Origin: Paracidovorax konjaci
Lineage (GTDB): Bacteria; Pseudomonadota; Gammaproteobacteria; Burkholderiales; Burkholderiaceae_C
Assembly (NCBI RefSeq): GCF_900112675.1
Contig: NZ_FOMQ01000004.1
Location: forward strand, 1-64,000
DNA: 64,000 nt
Direction of reading: 5' to 3'
Positions 8,652 to 16,687 of this stretch are shown here, piece after piece (position 1 is the first letter of the stretch; each line of letters starts with the position of its first letter). Both the position numbers and the translations under genes were made by a program. Below the pieces are notes generated by a model that ran no database searches, had not been told where the DNA came from, and worked only from the letters and a program-made list of their open reading frames with translations.

Positions 8652-10055
8652 ATGTCCTTACCAATCGTTTTTCTACCTGAACGCTGTCTACGATCCTTCG
8701 TAGCTCTCGCATCGGCCACTTCGCTGTTGGGCATGGTTGGCTGCGCCTCTGCACCACCTGACTCGATGCCCAAAACCTCAACAGTCCAAGCGCCAAAGAA
8801 GTGGTCAGGTTCCTCTGCTGAAGCAGGTACGCTCGTTGAATCGGATTGGTGGAAGGCATTTGATAGCCGAGAACTCGACGCGCTGATCGAAGCTGCTCTG
8901 GAGTCGAATCGTGATCTGCAGGTGTTGGCAGCGAGGCTTGCGCAGGCGCGGTTACTGGTTGACGGAGCACAAGCAGAACGACGCCCACAGTTGGGCGCAG
9001 TTGCTGGGGCGCAGCGCGGTCGCGACAGCAGTGCTGACCCAAAGACCGAACGCAGCGTTGCTGGCTTCAGAGCTAGTTGGGAAGTCGACCTGTTTGGAAA
9101 GGGGGGGCTAGCCGTGGAAGCTGCAGCAGCTGATGCGCAGAGCGTGGCGAACGCCCTTCGTGCGGCTCGCATTGCCCTGACGGCAGATGTAGCGAACGCG
9201 TATTTCGAGCTTAGAACTTTAAACGCGCGCGCGGTATTGGGCCGTGACTCAGCACAGTTGGCCAGCCGCCAAGTGATGGTCGCGAAACGCAAGTTCGATG
9301 CAGGGCAGTCCTCAGCATTGGATGTGGATCGTTGGGAGGCAGAGCTTTCCCAAGAGAGAGCTTCGGTGACCGAGATCGAAGGAATGATGCGCATCCGCCA
9401 GCAGCAACTTGCCGTGTTGCTGGGCAGTAGCGAAGCACCAACGTTGACCCTAAAAGATGCTGCATCAGTACCGGCTGCACCTGCCCCCGTTATGCCAACC
9501 GATCTGCTTGAACGTCGGCCAGACGTACTTAGGCAAGCTCGCGCGCTGGATGCGGCACTTGCGCGTGTAGGGGTTGCCCGTCGCGATGTGTATCCAAGTT
9601 TGCGGATCGACTGGAGCGGCGCACGTGAGCGGTTGGCTGCCACCGGCGGGTCAGCATCCCCCGTATCTGTGGTGGGTTACGGCATATCTCTAACCCTTCC
9701 ATTGCTGGATGGGGGACGAATCCGCAGCAATATCGCAGTGCAGGAAGCAAGAGCACAGGAAGCTATGGCGGAGTATGAGAAAGCCATGCTTTTGGCTCTC
9801 GCCGATGTGGAAGTTGCACTTGCGCAGTGGACCACTTCAGGAGCCGCACTTCAAGACTGGCACCGAGCACAAGTTTCAGGGGAACAGGCGGCCAATCGGT
9901 CGGAGCGCTTGTTCGAAGCAGGGGTCGTGGACCTGGGATCAGTGCTTGATGCTCGTAGAGTGCATATGAGGGCGCAGGCTGCCGTGATTCAAGCAGAAGG
10001 TGCAAACTTTGCTGCAGCGGTGGCTTTGCGAAGGGCATTCGCCGGTGGGGTATGA
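8652..10055 (+). CDS. NodT/OprM-type outer-membrane efflux channel lipoprotein
   Basis: This is the TolC-like channel that completes the tripartite pump. The 467-residue protein has a signal peptide ending in a lipobox (MVGC, Cys31) and two OEP repeats rich in long helices. The conserved PTDLLERRPDVLRQARALD segment typical of the NodT subfamily lies in the middle. The ATG at 8652 has TGGAG just upstream. It is the only rightward gene of the locus and diverges from tetR, a common arrangement for such pumps. The adaptor and permease are on the other transcript. Confidence 0.9.
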   Translation: MSLPIVFLPERCLRSFVALASATSLLGMVGCASAPPDSMPKTSTVQAPKKWSGSSAEAGTLVESDWWKAFDSRELDALIEAALESNRDLQVLAARLAQARLLVDGAQAERRPQLGAVAGAQRGRDSSADPKTERSVAGFRASWEVDLFGKGGLAVEAAAADAQSVANALRAARIALTADVANAYFELRTLNARAVLGRDSAQLASRQVMVAKRKFDAGQSSALDVDRWEAELSQERASVTEIEGMMRIRQQQLAVLLGSSEAPTLTLKDAASVPAAPAPVMPTDLLERRPDVLRQARALDAALARVGVARRDVYPSLRIDWSGARERLAATGGSASPVSVVGYGISLTLPLLDGGRIRSNIAVQEARAQEAMAEYEKAMLLALADVEVALAQWTTSGAALQDWHRAQVSGEQAANRSERLFEAGVVDLGSVLDARRVHMRAQAAVIQAEGANFAAAVALRRAFAGGV

Positions 10056-10252
10056 GTCGCCAGTTTAAGTAGCAAGGGACTGTTGTTCTGGGATTAACTG
10101 GAGTTGCGCCTGCATGACCGGGCAGCCTCACGCCAATGCCTGAATGCATTCGGTCTTTTTCGATAACCGCTCAATGCAGGCATGCAGATGGAAACATCTT
10201 CCTCGGCCCTTGCCTGCAAGTGTCCCGACGCTCGGCTTGATCCAACTTGGCG

Positions 10253-10666
10253 TTACTTGGATTTGGCTGCTTGTATGGTCAGCAACTTGTCCCCGCCATG
10301 TGCTTTGAGGGCCGCATCCATTGCCTTCACGTAGTCGGGTTGGGCGCTCTCCAGAAGATCGCGCCCCTTGGCCGTCAACACCGTGTACACGCCTCGCTTG
10401 TCGTCTGGGCAAAGATCCCTGATGGTCAATCCGGTACGCTCCAAGCGCTCGACCATGCGCGAGACCGAACTTTGATTCAGACGCAAATACGTGGCCAGCT
10501 CCTGCATGCGCAACTCTGAATCCGGCGACCGCGCCAAAACGTCCAAAGCGCGATATTCCGACAAGCCCAGTCCATGCTCGGCTTGTAGTACCTTGCCCAA
10601 GTCTGCCTCGACATTGGCAATGACTTGGGTCAGCCTGAGCCATGCATCGCTCTTTTTCGACATCAT
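10253..10666 (-). CDS. MarR-family regulator
   Basis: The 137-residue protein has the winged-helix core of MarR regulators: ELRMQELATYLRLNQSSVSR as the recognition region, MVERLERTGLTIR after it, and the wing DDKRGVYTVLTAKG. The last residues are basic. An inverted repeat lies 45 bases upstream of its start codon and matches two copies in front of the frnE-like gene, so it probably controls itself and the FrnE-SMR-SMR-deaminase operon. The ligand is unknown; MarR proteins usually respond to small aromatic or oxidant molecules. Confidence 0.9.
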   Translation of the reverse strand: MMSKKSDAWLRLTQVIANVEADLGKVLQAEHGLGLSEYRALDVLARSPDSELRMQELATYLRLNQSSVSRMVERLERTGLTIRDLCPDDKRGVYTVLTAKGRDLLESAQPDYVKAMDAALKAHGGDKLLTIQAAKSK

Positions 10667-10710
10667 CTGAGTGCTCTCCGCTTGAACTATCAGTGGTGCA
10701 TTTTCTCATA

Positions 10711-10724
10711 TGCATGCCCATGCA
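10711..10724. promoter_or_regulatory. Probable MarR operator upstream of the marR-like gene
   Basis: The perfect inverted repeat TGCATG-CC-CATGCA lies 45-58 bases before the regulator start codon. The same pattern, differing only in the central two bases, occurs twice upstream of the frnE-like gene at 12,693 and 12,741. Confidence 0.7.
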
Positions 10725-10744
10725 AGTAAATATGAAAGGGACGG

Positions 10745-11233
10745 CTACCGGGCACGAGGGCCCGTCCGAAACGCCAGGAACGGTTCCAGGCTATCCGGGA
10801 CGGTCAATTTTTCGGCTTGTAGTCCATGCCAAATCAGAGGATCACCAGCAAGCAACGCGTAATTGGAGCGATAGTCGAAGCCATGCGCAGCCGCTTCGTG
10901 ACGATCCACGGCAAACAACATGCGGGTAATGCCGGCATAGCGCGCGCTCATGTAGCACAAGGCGCATGGCTCTCCCGATGCGAGCAACGTCATTCCATGA
11001 AGCTGCGGCATGCCAAGGTGGCGGCACGCATCACGAATGGCCTCCACCTCGGCATGCGCTGTCGGATCGCGACGCTCACGAACGCGATTGACACCACGGC
11101 CAATCACATGCCCATGGGCATTGATGACGAAAGCAGAGAAAGGAATGCCACCGTCATGAACATGGGCGATGGAGTAGGCCACCGTTTCCTGCATGCGCTG
11201 TGCGAGCGACTTTCTGCATTCAGTCAGCGTCAT
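10745..11233 (-). CDS. Zinc-dependent nucleoside/base deaminase
   Basis: This is a 162-residue member of the cytidine/deoxycytidylate deaminase superfamily. The zinc motifs are present: HAE with His60 and the proton-shuttle Glu62, and PCALC with Cys90 and Cys93. The overall form resembles guanine deaminase and tRNA-adenosine deaminase relatives, but the true substrate cannot be read from sequence. The ATG overlaps the stop of the upstream SMR gene (ATGA), so it is the last gene of the FrnE-SMR-SMR-deaminase operon. A longer open frame upstream of this ATG is only a shadow of the SMR gene. Confidence 0.85.
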   Translation of the reverse strand: MTLTECRKSLAQRMQETVAYSIAHVHDGGIPFSAFVINAHGHVIGRGVNRVRERRDPTAHAEVEAIRDACRHLGMPQLHGMTLLASGEPCALCYMSARYAGITRMLFAVDRHEAAAHGFDYRSNYALLAGDPLIWHGLQAEKLTVPDSLEPFLAFRTGPRAR

Positions 11234-11616
11234 GCAACCGCGCCACCCTGCGCACCCTTGAGCTTGGCACTGTCCGCAAGCTTCAGCCAGACGACCCCGC
11301 CGATGATGACAGCGAGCCAGAACGCCTGGGCGAGCGTGACTGCTTGATCCAGAAGTACGCTGCCGAAGGCCGCTGCCCCGACCGAACCGATACCTGCCCA
11401 AACTGCGTAGCCGATGCCCACGTCGATAGATTTCAAGGCAACACTGAGCGCATACAACGTCAGCAAGAAGAACACCAGCGCAGAAATAGACCAGTTCAGC
11501 GCGGTAAATGCCTGGCTGCCCGCGACACTGAGTGCGTAGCCAATCTCGAAAGCGCTGGCAAGCAGCAACATGATCCATGCGCGTCCATTGCCTTGGTTAG
11601 TTTCATTGGTTCTCAT
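11230..11616 (-). CDS. Small multidrug resistance (SMR) transporter, second of a pair
   Basis: This 128-residue protein has four predicted membrane helices. The membrane-embedded Glu of SMR proteins lies in helix 1 (Glu24 in LLLASAFEIG), and the family loop GIGYAVWAGIG follows. An N-terminal extension of about 12 residues and a charged C-terminal tail are additions to the usual 105-110 residues. Its neighbour upstream is a second SMR protein, which suggests a heterodimeric pump as in the EbrAB or YkkCD pairs. Exported cations, amines or guanidinium-like compounds are plausible, but nothing in the sequence fixes the substrate. Confidence 0.88.
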   Translation of the reverse strand: MRTNETNQGNGRAWIMLLLASAFEIGYALSVAGSQAFTALNWSISALVFFLLTLYALSVALKSIDVGIGYAVWAGIGSVGAAAFGSVLLDQAVTLAQAFWLAVIIGGVVWLKLADSAKLKGAQGGAVA

Positions 11617-11670
11617 GTGAAATTCCCGATTGAATAAGTGATAGATAAATGAGGAGAGGGTCGGCTGCTT

Positions 11671-11991
11671 TTATGCCGCGCCGCTAAGGCGCAAACCAAT
11701 GACGCCGCCAATCACGAGCGCGATGCCGAAAAACTTGCTCAAGTTCAGTCGTTGTTCGAAGAACATCGCGCCCAGAATGACAATTCCGACACCCGCTACA
11801 GATGTCCAGATGGCATACCCGACGCCAACGTCGAAGGTCAGTAGGGCCAGACTGAGGAAGTAGGTGGCGATGCCCCCGCTGACAAGCGTGGCCGCTGTCC
11901 AACCAAGTCGGGTAAAGCCTTTTGCGTTTCCTGCGGAAATGGCAACCGCGATTTCAAAGATCACGGCGATGCCAAGATAGAGCCAATGCAT
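11671..11991 (-). CDS. Small multidrug resistance (SMR) transporter, first of a pair
   Basis: This standard-length SMR protein has 106 residues, four transmembrane helices, the essential membrane Glu13 (GIAVIFEIA) and the loop GVGYAIWTSV. It lies 54 bases upstream of a second SMR gene and 68 bases downstream of the frnE-like gene, all on one strand. Paired SMR genes generally encode two subunits with opposite membrane orientation. The two proteins differ enough that this is not a recent tandem duplication. Confidence 0.9.
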   Translation of the reverse strand: MHWLYLGIAVIFEIAVAISAGNAKGFTRLGWTAATLVSGGIATYFLSLALLTFDVGVGYAIWTSVAGVGIVILGAMFFEQRLNLSKFFGIALVIGGVIGLRLSGAA

Positions 11992-12059
11992 GCTGAGGTT
12001 TCCTTTCGGTGTTGTGCCCAGAGAGCAATGAATAAAGGGTTGATGGAAGAAGATGGCAC

Positions 12060-12674
12060 TCAGGTACGTGGTATTTGGCCGCCCTCGTGCTCCAACTGGT
12101 CGATGGCGTGCCTGAGTTCGTCCAGAGATGGCGTGCCACGAAAGACCCGCTCCCCGACGACGATGGTGGGCACGGACGTGATCCGCATGTCCTCGCGGGC
12201 ATGGCGCTGCGCTTCATGCTGGCGCTGGCGGTAGGTTCCCCTGTCGAGCGCCTTTCGGGCCTTCTCTGCGTCGAGTCCCGCTTCGGCGGCAAGCTCAACC
12301 AGATGCTGTGAATCGCCAATGTCTACATCGTCTTGAAAGAAGGCACGCAGGACGCGCATGGAATATTCATCATCAAGGCTCTCGTCTTGTGCCATTGCCA
12401 GCAACTCGAAAGCTGCCGCCGTGCGTGGTTGGGGGGAGATTGATGGCAACTTGATCTGTACGCCGAGACGCTGTGCCAAGGGATAGACGGATCTTTGCCA
12501 GACAGCAGGCAGATACGGATCTTCTGGCCTCAGCGTGGGTTCCGGCTCTGGGCGCAGCTCGAAGGCGCGCCACGAGATAGCGATGTCTCGCTCCCCAATG
12601 GCCTCGGACAACACTTGCTCAGCAAGCAGGCAGTAGGGGCAAACGTAGTCTGAGTAGATGGTGATTGATGTCAT
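12060..12674 (-). CDS. FrnE/DsbA-like oxidoreductase
   Basis: This is a thioredoxin-fold protein of the DsbA family, FrnE branch: 204 residues, without a signal peptide, so probably cytoplasmic. The redox motif CPYC is at residues 12-15, and the cis-proline loop TSVPTIVV comes late in the chain. ATG at 12674 is chosen because it starts directly on the fold (MTSITIYSD). An in-frame ATG at 12707 would lie inside the putative operator. It is the first gene of the SMR-SMR-deaminase operon. A role in thiol stress or detoxification is inferred. Confidence 0.87.
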   Translation of the reverse strand: MTSITIYSDYVCPYCLLAEQVLSEAIGERDIAISWRAFELRPEPEPTLRPEDPYLPAVWQRSVYPLAQRLGVQIKLPSISPQPRTAAAFELLAMAQDESLDDEYSMRVLRAFFQDDVDIGDSQHLVELAAEAGLDAEKARKALDRGTYRQRQHEAQRHAREDMRITSVPTIVVGERVFRGTPSLDELRHAIDQLEHEGGQIPRT

Positions 12675-12692
12675 TTGAAATGTCCATATATT

Positions 12693-12754
12693 TGCATGTG
12701 CATGCACATTAATCAGCGTGCGTCAGGCTGTCAATGTATTTGCATGCACATGCA
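12693..12754. promoter_or_regulatory. Two probable MarR operators upstream of the frnE-like operon
   Basis: Two perfect inverted repeats, TGCATG-TG-CATGCA at 12,693-12,706 and TGCATG-CA-CATGCA at 12,741-12,754, lie 48 bases apart centre to centre. Each is preceded by TATT (ATATT, GTATT). They match the single repeat in front of the marR-like gene. The nearer copy ends 19 bases before the chosen start codon. Confidence 0.72.
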
Positions 12755-12797
12755 CTTTGAGGCAAAGGGATGGATCGAGACTTCAAGCCGAATGAAG

Positions 12798-14801
12798 TCA
12801 AATGGCCATGCCACGCTTCCGTCCAATCTCCCACGACACCCCACTGCTGCGCACCGTGGCGGCAAGCTGCTGCCCCAGCCGTTGCTCGATCACCGGCCGC
12901 CACGGCACCAGACTGAACCCCATGCCGTCGTCCAGCATCGCGTACCGCCCACTGGCGAGCACGACATTGCGCCGATAGATGCCGGCCACGCGCTGACCGT
13001 CGGCGACGGGGCGATGCTCCAGTCCGGTGTCGGCGGTAATGTCCTTCGCAGCCTGCGCCAGCTCCCTGTTTCGCAGCGTGCCCAGCAGGTTGCGGGCGAA
13101 GATCACACGCTGTCCCCGCCGCTCGGCCAGCCCCTGTTCGGCGAGGAAGTCGGCGCGCTGTTGCAGGGTGTTCTTGACCTCGCCACCAAAGCCCAGGTCG
13201 CCCAGCCCCTTGCCGCCACCGATCAACTGCTGATCCAGCCAGGTGGCGCCGATCACGCGGGCCTGCCGCTCGATCGACAGGTGTGATTTCAGCTCCACCG
13301 CCACACCGCCCAGCCGTTGCGCGTCGTACTGTCGGCCACGCCCGGTCAGGTCATGTGGCACCTTCCATAGTCCGTCCGCCACACGTTCCACAATGCCAGC
13401 CCGGCGCAGGGCTTCCAGCCGGCGGACGTGGGCCGCAACGACTTCCTGCGGGTCGCGGCCGGGCTTGGCTCGGCCTTGCTCGATAGCCAAGTGATGATCG
13501 GTGCGGTACAGGCCATCGCTCGCCAGCGCGGCGATGTTCTTGTCGGCCGCCCGCACCTCGGAAGAGCCGCGTACCTCCACCACCGCGCCAATGGGATAGT
13601 TCACCAATTCGTCGCGGGCGTTCAAGGTGAAGTAGTGGGCCTTGCCGTCCACGCCGTCGATGACCAAATAGCCACGGTCGTGCAGCTCGTCTGCCAGCCC
13701 CTTGCCGGCGACGCGGCCGACGATGGTGCGGCCGCTTCCATCTGCTTCTCGGCCCGGCTCGAAAAACGCCAGCTCGCGCGGCTGGCCGCTCATGGCCCGC
13801 TGCATGGTGCGGATGATGTCGCCACGCTCGCCCAGGGCGCGCAAGGTCTTCTCCGCGTCGGCATGGACGGCCCAGGTGCCGGGCTGCGTCTCGTCGGCCA
13901 GGCCCAGGCGCTGCAAGCGTTGCAGCCGGCCGATCAGCAGCAGGCGCTGGCGCTGTAGCCGGGGTTCGTTGAAGCATTCGATCTGTACCCGGCCATCCCC
14001 GTCGGCCTCGCGTTGCAGCGTCTGGTCGAGGCTCGTCCACCGCTCTTGCTCAACTTCGCGCTGCAAGGTCTGCTGGATCTCCAGTTCGGTGCGTGGCCCC
14101 AGCCATTCGGTCGCCAGCTCGCCGGCGCGATGGCGAAAGCCGTGGGCGATGTAGTCGCCCGCGATGATGAGGTCTTTGCCGGTGTCGTCGCGCCCTCGCA
14201 CGATCAGGTGGATGTGCGGGTTGTCAGTGTTCCAGTGATCGACCGCCACCCAATCCAGCCGCGTTCCCAGGTCGGCTTCCATGCGGTTCATCAGGTGTCG
14301 GGTATAGGTGCGCAGGTCGCCCAGTTCCGCCCCGTCCTCCGGGGAGACTATGAAGCGGAAATGGTGCCTGTCGTCGGCGCAGCGCTCCTTGAAGGCGTCC
14401 AGGTCGGCTTCGTCGGCCTGCGACCCGTAGGCCCGGCCCGGTTCGCCATCGCGGCCTACGCCGTCGCGCTCGATGTAGCGCAGATGTTTCGCTAGGGACT
14501 GTGGGCTGGCGTGGCGCTGATTGACCAGCAGAGTCTTGATCGTTACGCGCCGAGACATGGGCGTCAGCTTCGCGCCCGCGAAGCGGGCCGCCGTATGGCC
14601 GCGCCCCAGGCGTGAGCCAGGCCGCTGGCCAGCGCGTGCGCCGGTGCCGCCCGCTGCGGAATGGCGCATCGAGGACTTGCCGCTGCTGGCCTTGCCAGCC
14701 TGCTTGAGCACCTTGGAAACGAAGCTCTGGCCCTGGCCCTTGCTCCGGTTCTTCGGGGCGCTCGGGCGCACGCGGAAATCGTCATCGCGGCGGTCGGTCA
14801 T
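12798..14801 (-). CDS. rlxS: ICE relaxase (VirD2/TraI-type, DUF3363 domain)
   Basis: The relaxase nicks the ICE at oriT and pilots the strand into the recipient. The N-terminal 80 residues are basic and probably disordered. The nuclease domain follows, with Tyr109 in HLRYIERDG as the likely catalytic tyrosine and the metal-binding histidines His189, His196 and His198 in DHWNTDNPHIHLI. The remainder matches the DUF3363 region of Tn4371-family relaxases. Length is 667 residues and the frame is intact. It is the last backbone gene before the cargo and lies downstream of traF. The symbol follows Tn4371 usage. Confidence 0.9.
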   Translation of the reverse strand: MTDRRDDDFRVRPSAPKNRSKGQGQSFVSKVLKQAGKASSGKSSMRHSAAGGTGARAGQRPGSRLGRGHTAARFAGAKLTPMSRRVTIKTLLVNQRHASPQSLAKHLRYIERDGVGRDGEPGRAYGSQADEADLDAFKERCADDRHHFRFIVSPEDGAELGDLRTYTRHLMNRMEADLGTRLDWVAVDHWNTDNPHIHLIVRGRDDTGKDLIIAGDYIAHGFRHRAGELATEWLGPRTELEIQQTLQREVEQERWTSLDQTLQREADGDGRVQIECFNEPRLQRQRLLLIGRLQRLQRLGLADETQPGTWAVHADAEKTLRALGERGDIIRTMQRAMSGQPRELAFFEPGREADGSGRTIVGRVAGKGLADELHDRGYLVIDGVDGKAHYFTLNARDELVNYPIGAVVEVRGSSEVRAADKNIAALASDGLYRTDHHLAIEQGRAKPGRDPQEVVAAHVRRLEALRRAGIVERVADGLWKVPHDLTGRGRQYDAQRLGGVAVELKSHLSIERQARVIGATWLDQQLIGGGKGLGDLGFGGEVKNTLQQRADFLAEQGLAERRGQRVIFARNLLGTLRNRELAQAAKDITADTGLEHRPVADGQRVAGIYRRNVVLASGRYAMLDDGMGFSLVPWRPVIEQRLGQQLAATVRSSGVSWEIGRKRGMAI

Positions 14802-15261
14802 GGCTGCGCTCCCTGCAAGCTACGGCGTTTCCTGTCGTGCGAAGCACGCGGGCATGTCTGCATTGGCGCGACACTCGCGCCCCACGCGGCACGGCGGCGA
14901 AGCCGCTGCGTGCCGCGCAACCCCCATGTGCAGACTGGCTTTCGACGCGGCCCAGTGCCGCGTCCTTTTGTCTTGCCTTCCGCCTTTGCCCTTCGCTGTC
15001 GCTGCGGGCATCGTCGGCCCGGTGGCGCTGCTGCACTCGCTGGCAGCCCGCCTGCAAGTGCGCCTATGGCCGCAGGCCGGGCGCGTTCGAGGCAAGACGC
15101 CTGCACGTTGGACGGCTGCGCCGAATGCAGCGGGAAGTGCGGTGCCCAATGCGTAGGATTGGCACCCGCACTGCACGCCCGACGACACGGCGAAGACCGG
15201 CAGAACGACGCGCCTGATAGCACGATAAGAGGCACGGCAACGTGCAGCGAATCGGTGGCCA
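14802..15261. other. Gene-free region with hairpins, candidate oriT
   Basis: These 460 bases between the relaxase and traF genes hold no credible gene. A strong imperfect hairpin occupies 14,885-14,917, with 9-bp arms CGCGGCACG and CGTGCCGCG enclosing a 5-bp inner stem. A second has 8-bp arms GACGCGGC (14,944-14,951) and GCCGCGTC (14,957-14,964) and is followed by CTTTTG. A copy of CCTGATAGCACGATA is at 15,213-15,227; related copies lie upstream of parA. oriT is normally next to the relaxase gene, so this is the best candidate. The nick site is not identified. Confidence 0.4.
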
Positions 15262-15861
15262 TCATGGGCGTGTCTCCATCCAGACCGGATGTGCGACGCC
15301 GATCACGGCGGATGCGCTGACCGGCCCGAAATACCGGCTGTCGAACGACGCCGGATTGGTCACGCTCAACAGGAACAGCTCACCCGCCTCAAGACGACGG
15401 CAAAGCTGCAAGGATGGCAACGGCCGGCCCAGCCGGTCGGCAGGCAGCGCAGCGGCCACCGGCACGTCGTCGATGCGTATCTGACCGGCGACGATGCAGA
15501 CGTGTTTCGGCGCGACCGCGCCCACACGTTTGAGCAGCGGAACGTGTGCCGGCAGGTAGCCGCGCTGCGCAGCGAGCACGGCTACATCTGGCGGCAATGT
15601 GGTCAGGACGACGCTGCCCACAGATAAGGGACGTGGCAGCGAGTCGGTGCCGTGGCGCTGCGGATCGACGCGATACCAGCCGACCGTAACGCTGTCGGAC
15701 GGGTTGTAGATTAGGCGCGGCAACGGCTGCACGAAAGCTGCCCAGGCCAGCGCAGCGAGGCCGATGGCGGCGAAGCCCGCCAGCACGAGGCGAGCGCGCA
15801 GGCGCGAGCGAGGAAGCGGCGCGGCTTCCGGCGTGCGTGCGGTGATGGAATCAGCGGTCAT
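15262..15861 (-). CDS. traF: TraF-like S26 signal peptidase
   Basis: This is a conjugation-associated serine peptidase of the leader peptidase family, which in IncP-type systems matures and cyclises the pilin. The 199-residue protein has one N-terminal membrane helix (about residues 25-45). YNPSDSVTVGWYRV carries the likely nucleophile Ser, and the general-base Lys is in PLLKRVGA. Its ATG overlaps the stop of the DUF2840 gene (ATGA). The active site faces the periplasm. The assignment follows TraF of Tn4371-type elements. Confidence 0.88.
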   Translation of the reverse strand: MTADSITARTPEAAPLPRSRLRARLVLAGFAAIGLAALAWAAFVQPLPRLIYNPSDSVTVGWYRVDPQRHGTDSLPRPLSVGSVVLTTLPPDVAVLAAQRGYLPAHVPLLKRVGAVAPKHVCIVAGQIRIDDVPVAAALPADRLGRPLPSLQLCRRLEAGELFLLSVTNPASFDSRYFGPVSASAVIGVAHPVWMETRP

Positions 15862-16403
15862 GGCAGCTCCCTCCCGGCCAGCCAGGCGGCATGCCGCTCG
15901 GCGGTGTATTCGGGCAGCGGCAAATGCGCGGCGAGCCGGTTGGCGAGCGTGCGCCAGTACGCAGGCGACACGTCAATGGCAGCTATATCCAGCGCCTCGA
16001 TGCCGTCGATGCGTTCCAGTACGGCGCGCACATTGGCGTCACCTTCGGCATGCAGCAGCAGGCACGCACCTGGCTGCACGCCGGGGATGCGCTGCACGGC
16101 ATCAAACGGGGTAGCTGCCTGCATCACCATGAGCTGCCAGCGGATCGTGCCGTAGTCGTTGGCCTGCCAACGAACGCGGCAGAGGATTGCACCCGGCACG
16201 AACATCGCGCAACGTCGCCAGCGGTCGAGCTGGAGCGTGCGCACTGGTTCGCCGAAGCGAAGGTAGAGATTGAAGCGCGGTTCGATATAAGCCAGCGCCA
16301 CGCGCGTCAGCGGCGCGCTGGCCGGTTCGCTGGACGGTGCAGCGTGCGCAGCCGTGATCGCGATGGCGGGCTGTGCGGCAGCAGACAATGCGGATGTGGT
16401 CAT
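15858..16403 (-). CDS. DUF2840 domain protein of the ICE backbone
   Basis: This 181-residue protein is found in Tn4371-family ICEs directly upstream of traF. The first 30 residues are Ala/Ser-rich and low in complexity. The folded part begins at LTRVALAYIEPRFNLYLRFG and is rich in Trp and Arg. No catalytic motif is recognisable. The start at 16403 overlaps the stop of the preceding gene and its stop overlaps the traF start, both as ATGA, so it is translated as part of the parA-RHH-DUF2840-traF chain. The function is unknown. Confidence 0.82.
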   Translation of the reverse strand: MTTSALSAAAQPAIAITAAHAAPSSEPASAPLTRVALAYIEPRFNLYLRFGEPVRTLQLDRWRRCAMFVPGAILCRVRWQANDYGTIRWQLMVMQAATPFDAVQRIPGVQPGACLLLHAEGDANVRAVLERIDGIEALDIAAIDVSPAYWRTLANRLAAHLPLPEYTAERHAAWLAGRELP

Positions 16404-16687
16404 GGCGTGTTCTCCCTGTGGTGTTCTGGAAACTCGCGCTCCAGCAAACCGCGCAGCAGGTCGGCCACGGTCACGCCTTGCGTGAAGGCCGACACCTTGA
16501 TGCGCGCCCGCATGGCGGGCGTGATGTCGAGGGTCAGGCGCGCGGTGTAGAGGTCGCCTTTGTTGAGCGCATCGGCATCGCCCTGGCGAATCCACGCTTC
16601 AGCGTGTGGATTGGCGGGCGGACGCGTGCCGATGCCAACGCGCTTGGCCGGGCGTTTGCCGTTGGGTGGGTTGCTGTTGTCGCTCAT
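16400..16687 (-). CDS. Ribbon-helix-helix partition/regulatory protein
   Basis: The 95-residue protein has a flexible basic N-terminus and a C-terminal ribbon-helix-helix: LYTARLTLDITPAMRARIK as the strand and first helix, then GVTVADLLRGLLEREF. Its place directly after parA suggests a ParG-like centromere-binding or autoregulatory partner. Start codon 16687 overlaps the parA stop and its own stop overlaps the DUF2840 start. Another Met three codons upstream is not needed. Function is inferred from fold and position. Confidence 0.75.
   Translation of the reverse strand: MSDNSNPPNGKRPAKRVGIGTRPPANPHAEAWIRQGDADALNKGDLYTARLTLDITPAMRARIKVSAFTQGVTVADLLRGLLEREFPEHHRENTP

Noticed and set aside
12675-12797. 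Possible riboswitch (guanidine type) before the SMR operon
   Set aside because: The stretch is explained by two MarR-like inverted repeats; I see no guanidine-aptamer core.
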